DNA of 44,303 nt. Source: Candidatus Aquidulcis sp. (GTDB lineage Bacteria; Chloroflexota; Anaerolineae; Anaerolineales; UBA4823). The stretch spans positions 1 through 44,303 of the forward strand of contig DYIZ01000031.1 of assembly GCA_020723385.1 (NCBI GenBank), read 5' to 3'. Position 1 is the first letter of the stretch; each line of letters opens with the position of its first letter. The notes beneath the pieces were generated by a model. The model was not told the DNA's origin and searched no databases. It worked only from the letters and a program-made list of their open reading frames with translations. The translations under genes and the position numbers were made by a program. Positions 1 through 7,512 of the stretch are shown in pieces.

Positions 1-101
1 GGCGTGGTGACTTCAGTCGGCTCGGGGGTTTTTGTGGTACAAGCGCCCAGCAGCAGCGAGGCCAGAATCACAAAACTTAGCACAGTATACAGCTTTTTCA
101 T
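1..101 (-). CDS. Lipoprotein N-terminus, probable ABC substrate-binding protein (partial)
   Basis: The reverse strand from 101 reads MKKLYTVLSFVILASLLLG followed by AC, then a polar Thr/Pro/Glu stretch that runs off the window. This is a complete bacterial lipoprotein signal: Lys-Lys, a hydrophobic core and an LLGAC lipobox with the cysteine at residue 21. A good ribosome site (AAGGAG, 6 nt before ATG) fixes the start. Only 33 residues are visible, so the mature function cannot be read. A solute-binding lipoprotein is inferred from its place as the last visible gene of an operon that also encodes a type I periplasmic-binding-fold protein (4534-5715). It could equally be another surface lipoprotein. 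Confidence 0.7.
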   Translation of the reverse strand, partial: MKKLYTVLSFVILASLLLGACTTKTPEPTEVTT

Positions 102-122
102 TTTCTTCTCCTTCGGTCACTG

Positions 123-164
123 ACGGTGAAGAACACCGTTGAGACGGTGAAAAGCACCGTTGAG
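123..164. repeat. 21-bp tandem duplication between MaoC gene and lipoprotein gene
   Basis: Two adjacent 21-bp units (123-143 and 144-164) begin ACGGTGA and end CGTTGAG and differ at two positions. The length is three times seven, matching the heptamer spacing of the other intergenic arrays in this window. It lies in the leader of the lipoprotein gene. Each unit contains CGGTG and CACCG arms, so short hairpins are possible. Confidence 0.7.
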
Positions 165-252
165 TAAAATTTGACTGCCGTTGACCGGCATCTTCTCATT
201 GGTTCATTTGTTACAATTTCACAAATACGAATTTTCGAGCACCTCCTTTGGG

Positions 253-699
253 TTATTCTAGCCTTTCCTCTTGCGATGGGATGAGCAAGACCGCCTGCCC
301 GGTGATCACTTGTCGCGTTTCCTGATTGTAGCAATCGGTTTTCAGGGTCACCAGGCGCTTGTCGGGCTGCCATGAGGTGACTTCCACCTCGGCTGTGATA
401 GTATCCCCGATGAAAATCGGGGCGAGGAACTCCATTTGCTGTCGCAAGCACACCGCATCCGCTCCGGGCAGACGGGTGCTCAACACCGCCGCAATCAACC
501 CGCCCGCCAACATGCCGTGAGCCGTGCGGCGGCCCAGGCGGCTTCTACGGGCAAATTCAGCATCCACATGCAATGGATTGAAATCGCCCACCAGCCCGGC
601 AAAAGCGCTCACATCCGATTCAGTGAGCGTCTTGCTGAAACTGGCGCGCTGGCCGAGGGTAAAGGTTGGTTGAGGGGGTTGTGATTGCAAATTTGTCAT
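253..699 (-). CDS. MaoC-like (R)-enoyl-CoA hydratase
   Basis: A 148-aa hot-dog-fold protein of the MaoC/PhaJ type, which hydrates trans-2-enoyl-CoA to (R)-3-hydroxyacyl-CoA. The catalytic signature is present: GDFNPLHVD (Asp39, His44) followed by RTAHGML (His61). Its length is normal for a single-domain PhaJ-like hydratase. It is the tenth gene of the minus-strand acyl-CoA operon. The ATG at 699 has only a weak ribosome site (CGAG), and the gap to the upstream gene is filled by the 708-801 repeat. With the SDR at 8594-9358 and the thiolase at 2022-3296 it would supply the hydratase step of a beta-oxidation-like cycle, or PHA precursors. No PHA synthase is visible. Confidence 0.85.
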   Translation of the reverse strand: MTNLQSQPPQPTFTLGQRASFSKTLTESDVSAFAGLVGDFNPLHVDAEFARRSRLGRRTAHGMLAGGLIAAVLSTRLPGADAVCLRQQMEFLAPIFIGDTITAEVEVTSWQPDKRLVTLKTDCYNQETRQVITGQAVLLIPSQEERLE

Positions 700-707
700 G
701 GCAATCT

Positions 708-801
708 CGTAATGCGTAAAACGTAATCCGTAAAGAACGCCTTACGTTTTACGTTTTACGTTTTACGTTTTACGTTTTACGTTTTACGTTTTACGTTTTA
801 C
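708..801. repeat. Heptamer array with inverted arms (copy 1)
   Basis: Four CGTAANN heptamers (708-735), a short connector, then seven exact TTTTACG heptamers (747-795) plus partial units. The arms CGTAAAACGTAA and TTACGTTTTACG are perfect 12-bp inverted complements around a 15-nt loop, so a hairpin can form. The last unit contains the TAA stop of the hydrolase gene (798-800, minus). Related copies lie at 6071-6140 and 8523-8593. Confidence 0.9.
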
Positions 802-1601
802 TTCCTATCTACGATTTGATCCAAAAATCCCAACACCAGCGCGTTGAACACGCCCGGCTGTTCCAAACACAGGGCGTGCCCGGCGTCAGGGACAACAACC
901 AATTTCGCGCCGGGAATTTCCCGCGCGATGATCTCGCTGTACCTGCGCGGCTTGAGAATATCTTGCTCGCCAACCATCACCAGCGCCGGGGCAGCGATGC
1001 GGTGCAACTCGGATGTGATGTTCAGCCGGGCGAAGCACAAGAACAGTTCCAGCACGGCGTCCATATCCAGCATCTTATAACGCTCGGCCGCGGTTGCGAT
1101 GGCGGCGCGGTTGGCGGCGATATAAGCATCGGAGAAATTGAGCGGGTAGCTGACCTGGTAGAGTAGCTGGGGATCTTTCAGACGAGCAGCAGCGCTCCAG
1201 CTTCCAACGAGGCCTTCCAAAACCGGGTCAGAGTGGCTGACCGCCGAGGAGAGGATCAGCGAGCGGGTGCGCGCCGGGTACTTGAGGGCAAACGCCATGC
1301 TCAACTCAGCCCCGTAGGAAATGCCGCCGATGTGGGCTTTCTCGATCCCCAGGGCGTCGAGCAGCGCCGCCAGGTCGTCGGCGTGCAGATCCATCGTGTA
1401 CGGGCCTGCCGGGTGCTCGGAGCGCCACATGCCGCGGCAGTCGTGCAGCAGCAGCCGGTAGCGCCGCGACAACACCGGGGTTTGCAGCCCCCAACTGGCC
1501 GTGCTCATCAGCACGCCGTTGGAGAGCGCCAGCACTTCGGCGTCTTCAGGGCCGTGAAGCTCGTAGTACAGATTTACGCCATTGACTTTTATCGAAGGCA
1601 T
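798..1601 (-). CDS. Alpha/beta hydrolase, 3-oxoadipate enol-lactonase-like
   Basis: A 267-aa soluble alpha/beta hydrolase. The nucleophile elbow is GGISYG (Ser95), the acid lies in GEQDILKP and the histidine in DAGHALCLEQP, in the order and spacing of PcaD/BphD-like enzymes. The family hydrolyses enol-lactones, C-C bonds of ring-fission products or esters, and the sequence alone does not choose between them. The ATG at 1601 follows the DUF35 stop by 3 nt without a clear ribosome site, so translational coupling is likely. The final residues and stop run into the heptamer repeat array, so the stop codon is supplied by the repeat. Confidence 0.8.
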   Translation of the reverse strand: MPSIKVNGVNLYYELHGPEDAEVLALSNGVLMSTASWGLQTPVLSRRYRLLLHDCRGMWRSEHPAGPYTMDLHADDLAALLDALGIEKAHIGGISYGAELSMAFALKYPARTRSLILSSAVSHSDPVLEGLVGSWSAAARLKDPQLLYQVSYPLNFSDAYIAANRAAIATAAERYKMLDMDAVLELFLCFARLNITSELHRIAAPALVMVGEQDILKPRRYSEIIAREIPGAKLVVVPDAGHALCLEQPGVFNALVLGFLDQIVDRK

Positions 1602-1604
1602 GGG

Positions 1605-2018
1605 TCACGCGTTGAACGCTAAAAACGTCTTCTTCGCCTCGCCCTCGCCGCGCTCGACGAAGGAGGCGGTGAGCGGCGCGCCGATAGCGATACTTTCCGG
1701 CTTCGTCGCATCCAGCCCCAGGATTTGGGCGCTGACCGAGGGGCCTTCTTCGAGCTGGACGATGCCGGCGATGTAGGGATTATTGCGCCCGTACCCGGCG
1801 GCGATCATCGCCGTGGGGGCGATATAGATCACAGTGAAAGCGGTCAGTTTGCCCTTGCCGCCAAATTCAACCCACGCCACGTCGCCGCTGAGGCACTTCG
1901 GGCAGATGGGGCGCGGCGGCAGATGGATTTCGCCGCACGCCTTGCAGCGCGTGCCCATCAATTTGTGCTCGCCGACCGCTTTGTAGAATGCTGTTCCGGT
2001 AAAAATATTGTCAACCAT
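1605..2018 (-). CDS. DUF35 zinc-ribbon/OB-fold protein, thiolase partner
   Basis: A 137-aa protein of the DUF35 family. The N-terminal rubredoxin-like ribbon has CKAC (Cys25, Cys28) and CPKC (Cys39, Cys42), followed by a beta-rich OB-fold starting near GKGKLTAFTV. In known systems DUF35 proteins bind thiolase-like enzymes and shuttle the CoA moiety between active sites, as in the archaeal thiolase/HMG-CoA-synthase complex and in steroid side-chain aldolase/hydratase complexes. The gene begins 3 nt after the thiolase stop, and its ribosome site (GGAG) lies over the thiolase's last codons, so the pair is surely co-translated. This strongly suggests a thiolase-DUF35 complex. Confidence 0.88.
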   Translation of the reverse strand: MVDNIFTGTAFYKAVGEHKLMGTRCKACGEIHLPPRPICPKCLSGDVAWVEFGGKGKLTAFTVIYIAPTAMIAAGYGRNNPYIAGIVQLEEGPSVSAQILGLDATKPESIAIGAPLTASFVERGEGEAKKTFLAFNA

Positions 2019-2021
2019 GAT

Positions 2022-3296
2022 CTATCTCCGCTCGAAGATGTGAACGACGCAGGTTTGGCCGGTGCCGCCGACGTTGTGGGTCAACCCCAGGCTGGGATTC
2101 CCGTCGAGTTGGCGCGCCCCCGCCTGGCCGCGTAGTTGTTTCCAGATTTCGATGACCTGCCCGACCCCGGAGGCTCCCACGGGATGCCCCTTCGACTTCA
2201 GGCCGCCGGACGTATTGATGGGCCGCGCGCCGCCGCGGGCGGTGACGCCATCCTCGGCAGCTTTCCAACCCTCGCCGGGAGCAAAGAATCCCAAGTCCTC
2301 GCTGGCGACGATCTCGGCAATCGTGAAGCAGTCGTGGACTTCCACCACGCCGATGTCGGCGGGCTTGACCCCGGCCATCGCGTACGCATCCTGGGCGGCC
2401 TTCTTTGCCGAAGGGATGGCGGTGAGCGTGGCGCGGTCGTGCAGCGCGCCGTCGGAGGCCTGCCCCGCGCCGATAACGTGCAGCGAGGCATCGGTGAAGC
2501 GATTGGCGATCTCTTCGCTGACCAGCAGCACTGCCGCCGCGCCGTCGGAGATGGGCGAGCAGTCGTACAGCCGCATTGGCCAGGCGATCATCGGGTTGGC
2601 GCGATTGTCGTGCAGGAACTCCATCTCGTTGGCCCAGGTGGGAATAGGCTGGCCTTTCTTGGCAGCGCTCTTCTTGCGGGCTTCCATGATGTCGGCGATG
2701 CGCTGCCCGAACTGGGCTTTGTCATTGAGCGCGCCGCTCTCGTGATTCTTGTACCCGACTTGCAGAAAAACGTCGGTGGGCGCGCCGTATTGGGCCATGT
2801 AGGCCGTCGCCATGGCGGCGTAGAAACCGGGGAAGGTGAAACCCGCCGGGATCTCGTAAACCATGTCGGCGGCGGTCGCCAACGTGTCGGTGACACGCTC
2901 GGTGGGCAGATCGGTCATTTTTTCGATGCCGCCCACCAGCACGATGTCGTACAGCCCCGAGGCGACAGCCATCAACCCCTGGCGCAGCGCCGCGCCGCCC
3001 GAGGCGCAGGCGTCCTCGATACGCACTGCAGGCCGCGGGGCCAGGCCGACCCAATCGGCCATAATGGGGGCGGTGTGGCCCTGGTTCTCGAACAAATCGC
3101 TGCTGTAATTCCCGATGAAAAGGGCTTCGATGTCGCGCGGATCGAACCCTTTGTCCACTGAGGCCAGCATTTCCTGGTAGGCCTCGACAAAGAGGTCGCG
3201 GCTGTTCTTGCCGGGGAAGGCGCCGAATTTGCTCATGCCTGCTCCGACGACAGCCACGCCGCGCCCGAATTTGCGAATGGTGTTTGTTAGGGTCAT
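2022..3296 (-). CDS. Thiolase (SCP-x-like acetyl-CoA acyltransferase)
   Basis: A 424-aa thiolase-superfamily protein. The nucleophilic cysteine lies in EDACASGG (Cys97). The second-half motifs are EVHDCFTIAE, GGLKSKGHPVGASG (catalytic His) and THNVGGTGQ. HDCF and the C-terminal pattern place it with the SCP-x/archaeal-type thiolases that work with DUF35 partners, not with the classical PhaA/FadA group. The expected reaction is CoA-dependent cleavage of 3-oxoacyl-CoA, or the reverse condensation. The start at 3296 is supported by GGAGAAA upstream. It is directly coupled to the DUF35 gene downstream. Confidence 0.9.
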   Translation of the reverse strand: MTLTNTIRKFGRGVAVVGAGMSKFGAFPGKNSRDLFVEAYQEMLASVDKGFDPRDIEALFIGNYSSDLFENQGHTAPIMADWVGLAPRPAVRIEDACASGGAALRQGLMAVASGLYDIVLVGGIEKMTDLPTERVTDTLATAADMVYEIPAGFTFPGFYAAMATAYMAQYGAPTDVFLQVGYKNHESGALNDKAQFGQRIADIMEARKKSAAKKGQPIPTWANEMEFLHDNRANPMIAWPMRLYDCSPISDGAAAVLLVSEEIANRFTDASLHVIGAGQASDGALHDRATLTAIPSAKKAAQDAYAMAGVKPADIGVVEVHDCFTIAEIVASEDLGFFAPGEGWKAAEDGVTARGGARPINTSGGLKSKGHPVGASGVGQVIEIWKQLRGQAGARQLDGNPSLGLTHNVGGTGQTCVVHIFERR

Positions 3297-3320
3297 GGTT
3301 GGTTTTTCTCCGATGGGTAT

Positions 3321-3408
3321 GGGTAAACGAGTAGACAGGTATCAGGTACACAGGTAAACGGGTATATGCTTGTGTACTTGTGTACTTGTGTACCTTTTTA
3401 CTTGCTTA
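3321..3408. repeat. Degenerate octamer array across the hydrolase stop
   Basis: The right part is strictly 8-bp periodic: CTTGTGTA at 3369, 3377 and 3385, then CCTTTTTA and CTTGCTTA. The left part has looser GGTAAAC/GGTACAC units in the opposite sense. The stop codon of the 3398-4486 gene (3398-3400) lies inside the fourth unit, so the array encodes the last residues (VSK) of that protein. Confidence 0.8.
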
Positions 3409-4486
3409 CCTTTGTCAAAAACGAATGGAATAGTTCCCCAAACTCCGCCGCCTTCTCGATATGCGGGCCGTGCGCGGCGTCGGCGATGATGTGCTCGCTG
3501 TAAAGGTGTTCTTTACCGTCGCTGCCACCCTTGGCCGCGTACTGCTCGAACACGGCGCGGGTCTGCGCCACCATCGGCTGGGGCGGGTAGATCTCGTCGC
3601 CGGGCCAGCCGGGGATAAATCCCAGTTTGCCGAGCGCGCCGAAGTCGAACATCGAGTTGTCCGAAACGATCATGTCGCTGTCGCCGCGCACCCACAGGAT
3701 GGGCGGCTTGGGCGTGACCGCCAGCAGCTCGGCCGCATCGTTAGCCAGGTACTTGGGCGACCAACAGTTGACCGGACCTTTCACGCCGGGAGCGACGTTG
3801 GGCCAGTTGGCCGAGGGGACAAAATCGCCGGGGTAGCGGTCTGCGCCGGTCTTTTCCATCAGCGCCGAGGTCAGGAAATCTTCCTCGCGGGCGGCGCGGT
3901 AGGGCGGCTTGTAGTAAAAGGCGTTGATGACGTTACGCGGCGAGTTGGGGTCTTCCACGCCGCGGTCGCCCATCTGGATACGCTGAACGAACACCGGGTT
4001 GACCACGCCCCCGCCGGAACCGGCGAAATCGGCGTAGCAGGGCCGCCCGTCAGCGCCTTTCGAGCCGCCGAAGCCGTAGGGCGACACGGGGCAAATCAGC
4101 GTGACGGTGAGCGCTTTGCCGGGATTGTCGGCGACAAACCGGTACAGCACGCCCGCGCCCATAGACCAGCCGACGAAATGGGCCTTTTCGATTTTTAGGG
4201 CGGCAAGCAGCGCGGCGACATCGTCGCTCCAATCGCGCATCCCGCGTGTCGAGTCAATCGGCTTGTCTTCCGTCCAGCCGTAGCCGCGCAGATCGGGGGC
4301 GATGCCGCAATACCCCTTGGGCAGCGCCAGCATGGTTTCCTCGAAATACAGCGCTGACGAGAAATTGCCATGCAGGAAGATCACTGGCGCGCCGTCTTCC
4401 GGGCCAGAGAAGTACACATTTTGCTTCAGCCGCGCCGTCTCGACCATTTTTACGGTAATTCCGGGTAAAGATGATGGCATGTCCAT
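3398..4486 (-). CDS. Alpha/beta hydrolase
   Basis: A 362-aa alpha/beta hydrolase. The oxyanion-hole motif is FLHGNFSS, the nucleophile elbow VGWSMG (Ser108), and the probable catalytic His lies in DAAHGPHIEKAAEF near the C-terminus. A long insertion between strands 6 and 7 (about residues 140-250) forms a cap and makes it larger than simple esterases. No signal peptide is seen, so it should be cytoplasmic. The start at 4486 has GGAGAAACAGGA upstream; an in-frame ATG two codons later is also possible. Its substrate is not readable. In this operon it may act on an ester, lactone or acyl-CoA. The last three codons are within an octamer repeat. Confidence 0.8.
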   Translation of the reverse strand: MDMPSSLPGITVKMVETARLKQNVYFSGPEDGAPVIFLHGNFSSALYFEETMLALPKGYCGIAPDLRGYGWTEDKPIDSTRGMRDWSDDVAALLAALKIEKAHFVGWSMGAGVLYRFVADNPGKALTVTLICPVSPYGFGGSKGADGRPCYADFAGSGGGVVNPVFVQRIQMGDRGVEDPNSPRNVINAFYYKPPYRAAREEDFLTSALMEKTGADRYPGDFVPSANWPNVAPGVKGPVNCWSPKYLANDAAELLAVTPKPPILWVRGDSDMIVSDNSMFDFGALGKLGFIPGWPGDEIYPPQPMVAQTRAVFEQYAAKGGSDGKEHLYSEHIIADAAHGPHIEKAAEFGELFHSFLTKVSK

Positions 4487-4500
4487 TCCTGTTTCTCCTC

Positions 4501-4536
4501 ACTGATAACTGATAACCGTTCACTGATTACTGACTA
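4501..4536. repeat. ACTGATN heptamer array across a stop codon
   Basis: Five consecutive 7-bp units begin at 4501, 4508, 4515, 4522 and 4529 (ACTGATA, ACTGATA, ACCGTTC, ACTGATT, ACTGACT). The TAG stop of the substrate-binding protein gene (4534-4536, minus) is in the last unit. The same heptamer family occurs inside the giant coding sequence at 28931-28982 and 29555-29596. Confidence 0.85.
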
Positions 4537-5715
4537 TCTCGGTCTGACAAACGGTGGAGCCGCTTCTTCTGCAGGGACTTCACGAATAAACTGAGGAATG
4601 CAATAGGGCTGAACCGGATGCATCACCAGCTCGGCAACGTACATCGGCTGCAGAGCCTGATGATCTTCGGGGCGGAAGGTATAGACACCCTTGGGGCCGT
4701 CGAAGCTCATCCCTTCCAGGGCGGGGATCAGCCCTTCGGGGTCAGGATCCCCGGCGGTTTGAGTGAGCGCCCGGACGAGCGCCACCCCGGAGGTGAATCC
4801 ACTCTCGGTGAGGAGATCGGGCGGAAGGCCAAATTTCTGCCGGTGATGGTCAGTCAGCCAAGCGTTGACCGCGTTCTTCGGGAATTCGTAGTGATACTTG
4901 ACTGCGCAAACCAATCCAACCATAGCTTTCCCGGCCGCGATGATATTCTCACGATCCACCAGATTACCAGCAATCTTGATCCTGCCCGAAAATCCTTCCT
5001 CTGCCATCTGGATAAACAGGTTGGTTACCGCATTGCCGACCCACGAGGGCACCAGCACATCCGGCTTCTTGGCGAGGATGTCGCGCAAATAGGGGCGAAA
5101 GTTCTGCTCGTCGGGCGCGGCCAGGATATCGCCCACGATCTGCCCGCCATGCTGTTCGATGACTTTCCACCAGGCCGAGCGGCTCTGCTGGCCCCAAATG
5201 TAATCGGGCGAGAAGAAGCAGAAGTTACGGCCCAGGTGTTCGGCGGCATATTTACCGCCCGCGGCAGCATCCTGAAAGGTGTTGGCGGCGGTGCGGAAGA
5301 TGTACCGGTTGAACCATTCGCCGGTCAGCACACCGGTGGCGGCGACAGCCACCATCAGCAAGCGTTTTTGTTCCTGAGCGACGCGCGCCAGCTTGATCGA
5401 GACACCGCTGGAGGTGCAGCCCTGAAGGATATCCACCTTCTCGTGCTGCACCAGCGATTGGGCTTTCAGCTCGCCCAGGTTCGGGTCGCCGTCATCGTCT
5501 TCGACCAGCAGGCGGATGGGCCGCCCGGCGACTTCCCAGCTTCCCTGGGTGGCATACTCGATGCCAAGCTCCAACCCTTGAAGCGCAGTGATGCCGTAGT
5601 TGGCGATCAACCCGGTTTTACACGCCACAACGCCGATTTTGATCTCCGGCTTCTTTTCAGCGGAAACTGGTTTCTCACCCAATCGTTTCGAGCGGCCTAG
5701 AATTCGATCTAACAT
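4534..5715 (-). CDS. Type I periplasmic-binding-fold protein (Leu/urea/amide class) without signal peptide
   Basis: About 393 aa with the full type I periplasmic binding fold of the LivJ/UrtA/AmiC class: IKIGVVACKTG at the first strand, LVEDDDGDP, a hinge near VPSWVGNAV and a C-terminal lobe with GPKGVYTFRPEDHQ. Exported relatives carry a Sec or lipoprotein signal. Here the N-terminus (MLDRILGRSKRLGEK) is charged and lacks any hydrophobic segment. Upstream codons only reach a TTG at 5727 and then the previous gene, so no signal was missed. The ATG at 5715 with GGGAGG upstream is preferred. It may be a cytoplasmic ligand sensor of the AmiC kind, or use an unusual export route. No permease genes are visible here. 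Confidence 0.82.
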   Translation of the reverse strand: MLDRILGRSKRLGEKPVSAEKKPEIKIGVVACKTGLIANYGITALQGLELGIEYATQGSWEVAGRPIRLLVEDDDGDPNLGELKAQSLVQHEKVDILQGCTSSGVSIKLARVAQEQKRLLMVAVAATGVLTGEWFNRYIFRTAANTFQDAAAGGKYAAEHLGRNFCFFSPDYIWGQQSRSAWWKVIEQHGGQIVGDILAAPDEQNFRPYLRDILAKKPDVLVPSWVGNAVTNLFIQMAEEGFSGRIKIAGNLVDRENIIAAGKAMVGLVCAVKYHYEFPKNAVNAWLTDHHRQKFGLPPDLLTESGFTSGVALVRALTQTAGDPDPEGLIPALEGMSFDGPKGVYTFRPEDHQALQPMYVAELVMHPVQPYCIPQFIREVPAEEAAPPFVRPR

Positions 5716-5735
5716 GGGGCCTCCCAATGACAGGC

Positions 5736-6050
5736 TCAGCCGATTTTCTTGTACAGGCGTTTGTTCTTACCTTCCAGGCTGGCCGGGCGCAGCGAACCGG
5801 CGTCGCCCAGCGTCATAGTCAGCATGTCGCCTTCGATGACGTACAATCCCTGGAAATCGCCGAAAAGCCCCAGCGTGTGCTGCGTCTGATGGATTTCGAT
5901 CATTCCATCGGCAGCGGTGTAGGTTCCGCCGGAGGTGATTCCCATCTCTTCGAGCGAGGCCTGGAATGTGCCATCCGTTCGGAACTCGAACCACAGGCCG
6001 GGGAAGGCCTGCCCGGCAGGCTGCTGCCATTTGCCAATGATGTCGGTCAT
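5736..6050 (-). CDS. Small lipocalin-like protein of unknown function
   Basis: A 104-aa protein beginning MTDIIGKWQQP. It is predicted to be mostly beta-strand, with a pattern GxW...FxFxxDGTF...GxYxxxxGxIxI...GxYxIEGDxLxM, like small lipocalin-like or META-type barrel domains that bind hydrophobic ligands. No signal peptide. The start at 6050 is chosen for its GGAGAG site 5 nt upstream; a longer reading to 6188 would be encoded by the heptamer repeat and overlap the CoA-transferase gene, so it is rejected. Its stop lies 20 nt before the ATG of the binding-protein gene. A ligand-binding accessory role is a guess. Confidence 0.65.
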   Translation of the reverse strand: MTDIIGKWQQPAGQAFPGLWFEFRTDGTFQASLEEMGITSGGTYTAADGMIEIHQTQHTLGLFGDFQGLYVIEGDMLTMTLGDAGSLRPASLEGKNKRLYKKIG

Positions 6051-6070
6051 GGTACTCTCCTCTGCTGAAA

Positions 6071-6140
6071 CGTGATTCGTAAAACGTAAAGCGTAATTCG
6101 TAAAAGGCGCCTTACGTTTTACGTGTTTACGTTTTACTTC
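6071..6140. repeat. Heptamer array with inverted arms (copy 2)
   Basis: CGTAAAACGTAA (6078-6089) is the exact reverse complement of TTACGTTTTACG beginning at 6112, separated by further CGTAANN units and GGCGCC. A right-hand extension TTTACGTTTTACTTC contains the TAA stop of the CoA-transferase gene (6134-6136). The layout matches copies 1 and 3, including the CGCC that precedes the right arm. Confidence 0.9.
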
Positions 6141-7450
6141 GACACTCTCGGCACGATCCCCAACCGCGCCGCCTCGTCGCGCAGCCAATCCCGGAAATTG
6201 GGATGGGCAATGCGGATCAGCGCTTCCATGCGCTCGCGCACGCAGCGCCCGCGCAGCTCAGCCACGCCATATTCGGTGACGATGGTGTCAATTTCCTGGC
6301 TGGGGACAGTGACCTCGGCCCCCTCGGAGAGAATGGGAACGATGGTCGAGATAGCGCCATCTTTGGCAGTAGAGCGCAGGGCGATGATGCCGCGCCCGCC
6401 GGGGGAAAGCTGCGCCCCGCGGTGCGTGTCGAGCTGCCCGCCGGTGCCGCTGAAGTGGCGGTAACCGATGCTCTGCGAGCAAACCTGCCCGAAGATATCC
6501 ACCTGCAAAGCCGTATTGACGCTGACCATTTTATAGTTCTGGCCGATCACATACGGGTCGTTAGTCACTTTGCCTTGCTGGAATTCAACGCCGATGTTGT
6601 CGTTGACGAAATCGTAGAGTTTCTGAGTCCCGAGGGCGAACGCGCCGACCATCTTGCCATTCCACAGCGTCTTGCGGCGATTGGTGACGATGCCCGCCTC
6701 GTAGAGGTCAACCATCCCATCGGTGAACATCTCGGTGTGGATACCCAGGTCACGGCGATCGTTGAGGAAGGCGGTGATCGCATTGGGGATGCCGCCGATG
6801 CCCAACTGGAGGGTGGAACCGTCTTCGATCAGGGAGGCGATGTAACCCCCGATAGCTTGCTCTGCTTCCGAGGAGGGCGCAGGCGCGAACTGGAACAGGG
6901 GTGCGTGGTTCTCGACGATGTGATCTACTTCGGAAATGTGAACTTGCGTATCGCCAAGCGTCCAGGGCAGATTCTCGTTGATCTCCAGGATGATCAAATC
7001 CGCAGCCGCCATGAGCTGTTTCTCGGTCACCAGACCCAGCGACAGAGACATATAGCCGCGCTTATCGGGCGGGGTGGCGGTGCCCCAGAAAACGTTCAGC
7101 TTCCCCTGGGCGGCAGCCAGCTTGACCGTGGCAGCCTGGTGCAGGTTATTCGGAATATACGAAATGCGCCCTTCGGGATGGACCTTTCGGTCAGGCGCGC
7201 CGTAAAACCAGTTTTGCACGAAGAAATGCCCCGCCATCTCCGGCTTGAGGATGAAATCATACAATCGCAGCGGCAGGCAAACCCACACAGTCACATCTTC
7301 CAGCCGGTCTTTGTGATTAGCCAACTCAGTCAGCAATCCCACCGGCTCCGAGGCAGCCATGGCGGTACCGATAGTCTGATGCGATTGGACGAGGGCGACC
7401 GCTTCGGGGATGGAAAGCAATTTTTGGCGGTAGAGATCTTTTGGATCCAT
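6134..7450 (-). CDS. Acetyl-CoA hydrolase / 4-hydroxybutyrate-type CoA-transferase
   Basis: A 438-aa family I CoA-transferase of the acetyl-CoA hydrolase/4-hydroxybutyrate CoA-transferase group, a normal length for the family. The active-site glutamate is Glu240 in HTEMFTDGMV. Other signatures are LQLGIGGIPNA, FGQVCSQSIG and GGQLDTHRGA. It would move CoA between acetyl-CoA (or a similar donor) and a carboxylic acid, activating the pathway's acid substrate without ATP. GGQLDTHRG replaces the more usual GGQxDFxRG, hinting at a substrate variant. The ATG at 7450 is 62 nt after the KAS III-like stop. Confidence 0.9.
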   Translation of the reverse strand: MDPKDLYRQKLLSIPEAVALVQSHQTIGTAMAASEPVGLLTELANHKDRLEDVTVWVCLPLRLYDFILKPEMAGHFFVQNWFYGAPDRKVHPEGRISYIPNNLHQAATVKLAAAQGKLNVFWGTATPPDKRGYMSLSLGLVTEKQLMAAADLIILEINENLPWTLGDTQVHISEVDHIVENHAPLFQFAPAPSSEAEQAIGGYIASLIEDGSTLQLGIGGIPNAITAFLNDRRDLGIHTEMFTDGMVDLYEAGIVTNRRKTLWNGKMVGAFALGTQKLYDFVNDNIGVEFQQGKVTNDPYVIGQNYKMVSVNTALQVDIFGQVCSQSIGYRHFSGTGGQLDTHRGAQLSPGGRGIIALRSTAKDGAISTIVPILSEGAEVTVPSQEIDTIVTEYGVAELRGRCVRERMEALIRIAHPNFRDWLRDEAARLGIVPRVSK

Positions 7451-7512
7451 CTATGTCATCCTTTAGGGTTTGATAGCCTGGAGTTTGATGGACTTTCAAA
7501 ACTATCCACTGC

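Noticed and set aside
235-252. Strong Shine-Dalgarno AAAGGAGGTG on the minus strand after the MaoC gene
   Set aside because: No start codon follows at a usable distance except a GTG overlapping it that gives seven codons; I could not support a gene.
742-801. Run of exact TTTTACG copies looked at first like a CRISPR or minisatellite
   Set aside because: Units are 7 bp and contiguous with no spacers, and there are no cas genes. It belongs to the heptamer family found in other gaps.
6051-6188. Longer start of the small lipocalin-like gene, overlapping the CoA-transferase
   Set aside because: The extra residues are encoded by the heptamer array, and a good ribosome site supports 6050.
7463-7512. 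Possible further repeat array in the gap between KAS III-like and CoA-transferase genes
   Set aside because: TTTGATNG-like words occur but without regular spacing, so it was not called.
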